Assembly: GCA_015232355.1 (NCBI GenBank)
Contig: JADFZW010000007.1
Span: forward strand, 42,865 to 106,864
DNA length: 64,000 bases
Direction: 5' to 3'
Source: Oligoflexia bacterium
GTDB lineage: Bacteria; Bdellovibrionota; Bacteriovoracia; Bacteriovoracales; Bacteriovoracaceae
A program made the position numbers and the translations under genes. Positions 61,080-64,000 of the stretch are shown one piece after another. The stretch's first letter is position 1. Every line of letters starts with the position of its first letter. The notes below the pieces were generated by a model, which saw only the letters and a program-made list of their open reading frames with translations, did no database searches and was not told where the DNA came from.

Positions 61080-63128
61080 ATGCATATCTCTTCTTTTACT
61101 TTCTTTCGTACGTTTACTCCCGTTTTCACTCTATTTTTCACTTTTTTCACTTCATTCACTTCATTCACTTTAACCGCTTCTGTCGCACCAACTAAAAATA
61201 AATACTCTATTCAAGATTTCTTCAAGAATCCAGAAAAGGCCGATTTCATGATCTCACCAGATGGAAAATACATCTCTTATATGGCCCCCTATGAAAAAAG
61301 ATTAAATATCTTTGTTCAAAAAATTGATGATCTTGGTAAAATTGATGAGAAAAATGTTATTCGCTTAACAAGCGAAACTGCCAGAGACATCGCTGGATAT
61401 TTTTGGAAAGATAAAGATATTCTTTATATAAAAGATGCCAATGGTGATGAAAATTATAAACTCTATGCTGTTTCCTTTGCAACTTCACTTAAACTTAAAC
61501 TTAAAAAAGATAAAGAACCTCAGCAACCTCAAACTCGTGCGCTTGTAGATATTCCAAAAGTTAGAGTAGAATTTATTAGTAGTTTAAGAAGTATCCCCGG
61601 TGAAATTCTAATTTCTCACAATCAAAGAGATGCTAAAGTTTTCGATGCCTACCGACTTAATATTAAAACTGGCAAGCTAAAATTAGTTGCTAAAAATCCT
61701 GGTAACATAACTTCATGGTTAGCAGATCATAAAGGAAAATTAAGAGTGGCCACCACATCTGATGGTGTGAATACCAGCATACTATACCGAAAAACGGAAA
61801 CTGAAGAATTCAAAACCATCTTAACAACAAATTTCAAAGAGAATCTATCTCCTGTTTTTTTTACTTTTGATAACAAACGACTCTACTGTTTATCTAATTT
61901 AAATAGAGATAAAACTGCAGTAGTAGAATTTGATCCAGCATCAGCAAAAGAGTTAAAAGTAATCTACACCAATGATAATTACGATATAAGAGATCTATCT
62001 TACTCTAGAAAACGTAAAGTACTTACTTCTTCTTCCTATATCTCTTGGAAATATGAGGATCATTTTTTTGATAAAACAATGAATTTAATTTACGATAAAA
62101 TACAAGCACACTTAAAAAAATTAAGTGTCAGCAACAATGGTGTTAACGATAACAATCTATATTTTGTTAATGTAAATAAAAATGAAGATAAATTTATTGT
62201 CGCCACATACTCTGATCGTTCACAAGGTCGCTACTATCTCTATGATGTTTCAAAAGACAAATTACAATTTCTTGCAAACGTAACTCCATGGATTGATGAA
62301 AATGATATGCTTGAAATGCGTCCAATAGAATTTAAATCTAGAGACGGGTTAACTATCAATGGATATATTACATTACCAAAAAATTCATCTCTAGATCAAA
62401 AGACAATTCAAAATCAAAGCATTCCTTTCGTTATCAATCCACATGGTGGTCCATGGCACCGGGATGTTTGGGGATATAATCCTGAAATACAATTCTTGGC
62501 CAGCAGAGGATATGGAGTTTTAAATATCAATTTCAGAGGATCAACTGGTTATGGAAAAAAATTCTGGGAAGCATCTTTTAAAGAGTGGGGTAAGACAATG
62601 CAAAATGATATCACTGATGGTGTTAAATGGGTGATTGAGAAAGGATATGCTGATCCTAAAAGAATTGCAATCTACGGAGGAAGTTATGGTGGATATGCTA
62701 CTCTAGCAGGTGTTACCTTTACTCCAGAATTGTATGCTTGTGCTGTTGATTACGTTGGTGTATCCAATCTCTTTACATTCTTAAAAACCATTCCTCCATA
62801 CTGGACTCCAATGTTACAAATGATTTATGAAATGGTTTGAGATCCTGTAAAAGATAAAGAATTACTAGAATCATCTTCTCCTGCTTTTCATGCAGATAAA
62901 ATCAAAGTGCCATTATTTATCGCTCAAGGAGCACAAGATCCAAGAGTAAATAAAGATGAATCAGATCAAATGGTGAAAGCACTTGAAAAAAGAAATGTGC
63001 AAGTAGAGTATTTGGTAAAAGATAATGAGGGCCATGGTTTTAGAAATGAAGAAAACAGATTTGAATTCTATCAAAAAATGGAAGAATTTTTATTTAAATG
63101 TTTATTGAAAACCGAAGAAACAAAGTAA
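61080..63128 (+). pseudogene. S9-family peptidase interrupted by an in-frame TGA (62838-62840)
   Basis: The frame from ATG 61080 runs 586 codons to TGA at 62838 and continues open to TAA at 63126. The product would be a secreted prolyl-oligopeptidase-type serine peptidase (682 residues plus the TGA position), with a signal peptide (F-T-S-F-T-S-F-T repeats), a beta-propeller and an alpha/beta-hydrolase domain. S535 (G-G-S-Y-G-G) lies before the TGA, while the Asp (D620, Q-D-P-R-V-N) and His (H652, E-G-H-G-F) of the triad lie after it. Homologs have Gly in this M-V-G-D-P context, so a single G-to-T change (GGA to TGA) explains it. The tail could restart at GTG 62907, giving no catalytic Ser. 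A sequencing error or readthrough would keep it active. A ribosome site (aagga) precedes the ATG. Confidence 0.85.
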
Positions 63129-63141
63129 AACCTCTCACATT

Positions 63142-64000
63142 CTATAAAAAATTTTTCAAAAATGTGATTGCATTACAAACCCTAATGCCATTCTTATTAA
63201 GATAATCCTTATTACCTATGGCCGAAATTTGATAAAAATCTGCTTTTGGAAATTTATTCTTTAACAAATTCAGAGATGGGTTGATCTCACTTTCGGCCCA
63301 TTTGCAATCTATAAAGTGAGTTGGTAAATCATCCTCTGTTATAACAAAATCAATTTCTCGCCCATCCACATCTCGAAAATATTTTAAATCAACATCTCTT
63401 CCTTCTGTGTCTTGAATAAAATGGCACCATTTTAATAAATGAAGGGCCAATAAATTTTCAAATTTCGCTCCCTCATTTTTTACCAATGTCCAATCAAAGT
63501 GATAATGCTTTTTTGCCTTAGATAGATTTCTTAAAGTTTTATTACCAAATGGATCAAGTCTAAAAATAGCATACAAACGTTCAAAAATTTTTATCCATTT
63601 ATCAACGGTTTTGTGGGCCACTTGCAAATTCTCTCTTAAAGAGTTTATCGATAGAGGAGAACCTACATATTTTGGCAAATGTATTAACAATTTTTCCAAT
63701 GTATCTAAGTCCTCAACCTTCTCTAAACTGGCCAGATCTTCTCTAATTAAACGAGTCCTATATTCTCTAGACCATCTTGCAGATTCGATTTTTGATTGAG
63801 AAAAGAATGGTTCCGGAAACCCTCCATAATTTAATAGTTCTTTGAGATCATTTATATTTGATATTTTAAGTTCTGCCACAGAGAGTGGATACATTCTCAA
63901 GAAATGATATCGACCTTGTAAGGAATCCCCACCTCTTCGATAATAATCCAATTTAGCACTTCCAGTTACCAAAATCTTTTTTTCTTCTGCAAATTGATCG
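63142..64000 (-). CDS. ATPase with DUF4143 domain, paralog, cut by right edge
   Basis: The frame stays open to the right edge, so the N-terminal ATPase half is outside. The visible 286 residues align along their length with the 58858-59973 protein: G-D-S-L-Q-G-R-Y-H, R-E-D-L-A-S-L-E, V-G-S-P-L-S-I-N-S-L-R-E-N and a C-terminal I-D-F-V-I with I-D-C-K. The catalytic-like V-E-C-K of the first copy is I-D-C-K here, so the acidic residue is kept as Asp. The stop lies 13 bases from the convergent S9 gene. Presence of two close paralogs suggests local duplication or repeated acquisition. Confidence 0.88.
   Translation of the reverse strand, partial: DQFAEEKKILVTGSAKLDYYRRGGDSLQGRYHFLRMYPLSVAELKISNINDLKELLNYGGFPEPFFSQSKIESARWSREYRTRLIREDLASLEKVEDLDTLEKLLIHLPKYVGSPLSINSLRENLQVAHKTVDKWIKIFERLYAIFRLDPFGNKTLRNLSKAKKHYHFDWTLVKNEGAKFENLLALHLLKWCHFIQDTEGRDVDLKYFRDVDGREIDFVITEDDLPTHFIDCKWAESEINPSLNLLKNKFPKADFYQISAIGNKDYLNKNGIRVCNAITFLKNFL

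Noticed and set aside
62838..62840. TGA read as glycine (recoded genetic code) across the window
   Set aside because: Other genes end at TGA in places that make sense as stops (for example 20459, 20954, 25387, 38357 and 48627), Gly is encoded by ordinary GGN codons, and no other gene is broken by TGA.

Overview
The window is about one-third G+C by eye and densely packed with genes. It looks like chromosome from a motile, Gram-negative bacterium: it carries FlbD-MotA-MotB, a methyl-accepting chemotaxis protein, CheX-like and CheY-like proteins, an outer-membrane barrel, a TonB-like protein and lipoproteins. My best guess is Bdellovibrionota (Bacteriovorax-like). That guess rests on gene content such as an NTT-type nucleotide transporter, FlbD-MotAB and long multidomain kinases, and cannot be proved from the window. 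No rRNA, tRNA, CRISPR array, prophage or insertion sequence was recognised, and no stretch over 300 bases lacks a gene.

Layout. (1) 1-12796: 3' part of a giant modular surface protein (RTX repeats, six LamG-like modules, a LVIVD region, three classical LamG domains, a CBM6-like tail), cut by the left edge. (2) 12810-16182: a signalling cluster, CheX-like / CheY-like / PAS histidine kinase / second CheX-like, whose first gene starts 13 bases after the giant gene. (3) 16192-19735: an unusual type IIA topoisomerase pair with T4- or eukaryote-like sequence features. (4) 19790-29122: housekeeping and small exported proteins (acetyltransferase, arginyl-tRNA synthetase, nucleotide transporter, methyltransferase, metallo-hydrolase, solute-binding protein, Met/Gly-rich exported protein). 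(5) 29288-35362: a 2024-residue Ser/Thr kinase-ATPase-GAF-Hpt-CheA-like hybrid. (6) 41992 down to 35359 on the minus strand: ADP-forming acyl-CoA synthetase, tryptophanase, RluA, YciB-like and MiaB, probably one operon. (7) 42076-45810: prolyl-tRNA synthetase, then flbD-motA-motB. (8) 45818-53054: a degenerate sensor, a TonB-like protein, an ECF-type sigma/anti-sigma pair, a metalloaminopeptidase, a barrel, an N-formylglutamate amidohydrolase and a PD-(D/E)XK-like protein. (9) 53032-58729: receiver-kinase plus chemoreceptor, a von Willebrand A-like lipoprotein, MarC and a DUF2628-like protein. (10) 58858-64000: an accessory-looking end with two paralogous DUF4143 ATPases, a HEPN/nucleotidyltransferase pair and an S9 peptidase broken by an in-frame TGA.

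Themes. Several genes carry FliA (sigma-28)-like promoter sequences, which ties an otherwise anonymous Met/Gly-rich protein, a repeat membrane protein, the giant hybrid kinase and the chemoreceptor to a possible motility regulon. The DNA is strongly enriched in GGCC, including four GCGGCCGC and four GGCCGGCC octamers, which is remarkable at this base composition. Many proteins, including housekeeping enzymes, carry short in-frame tandem duplications at termini or linkers.
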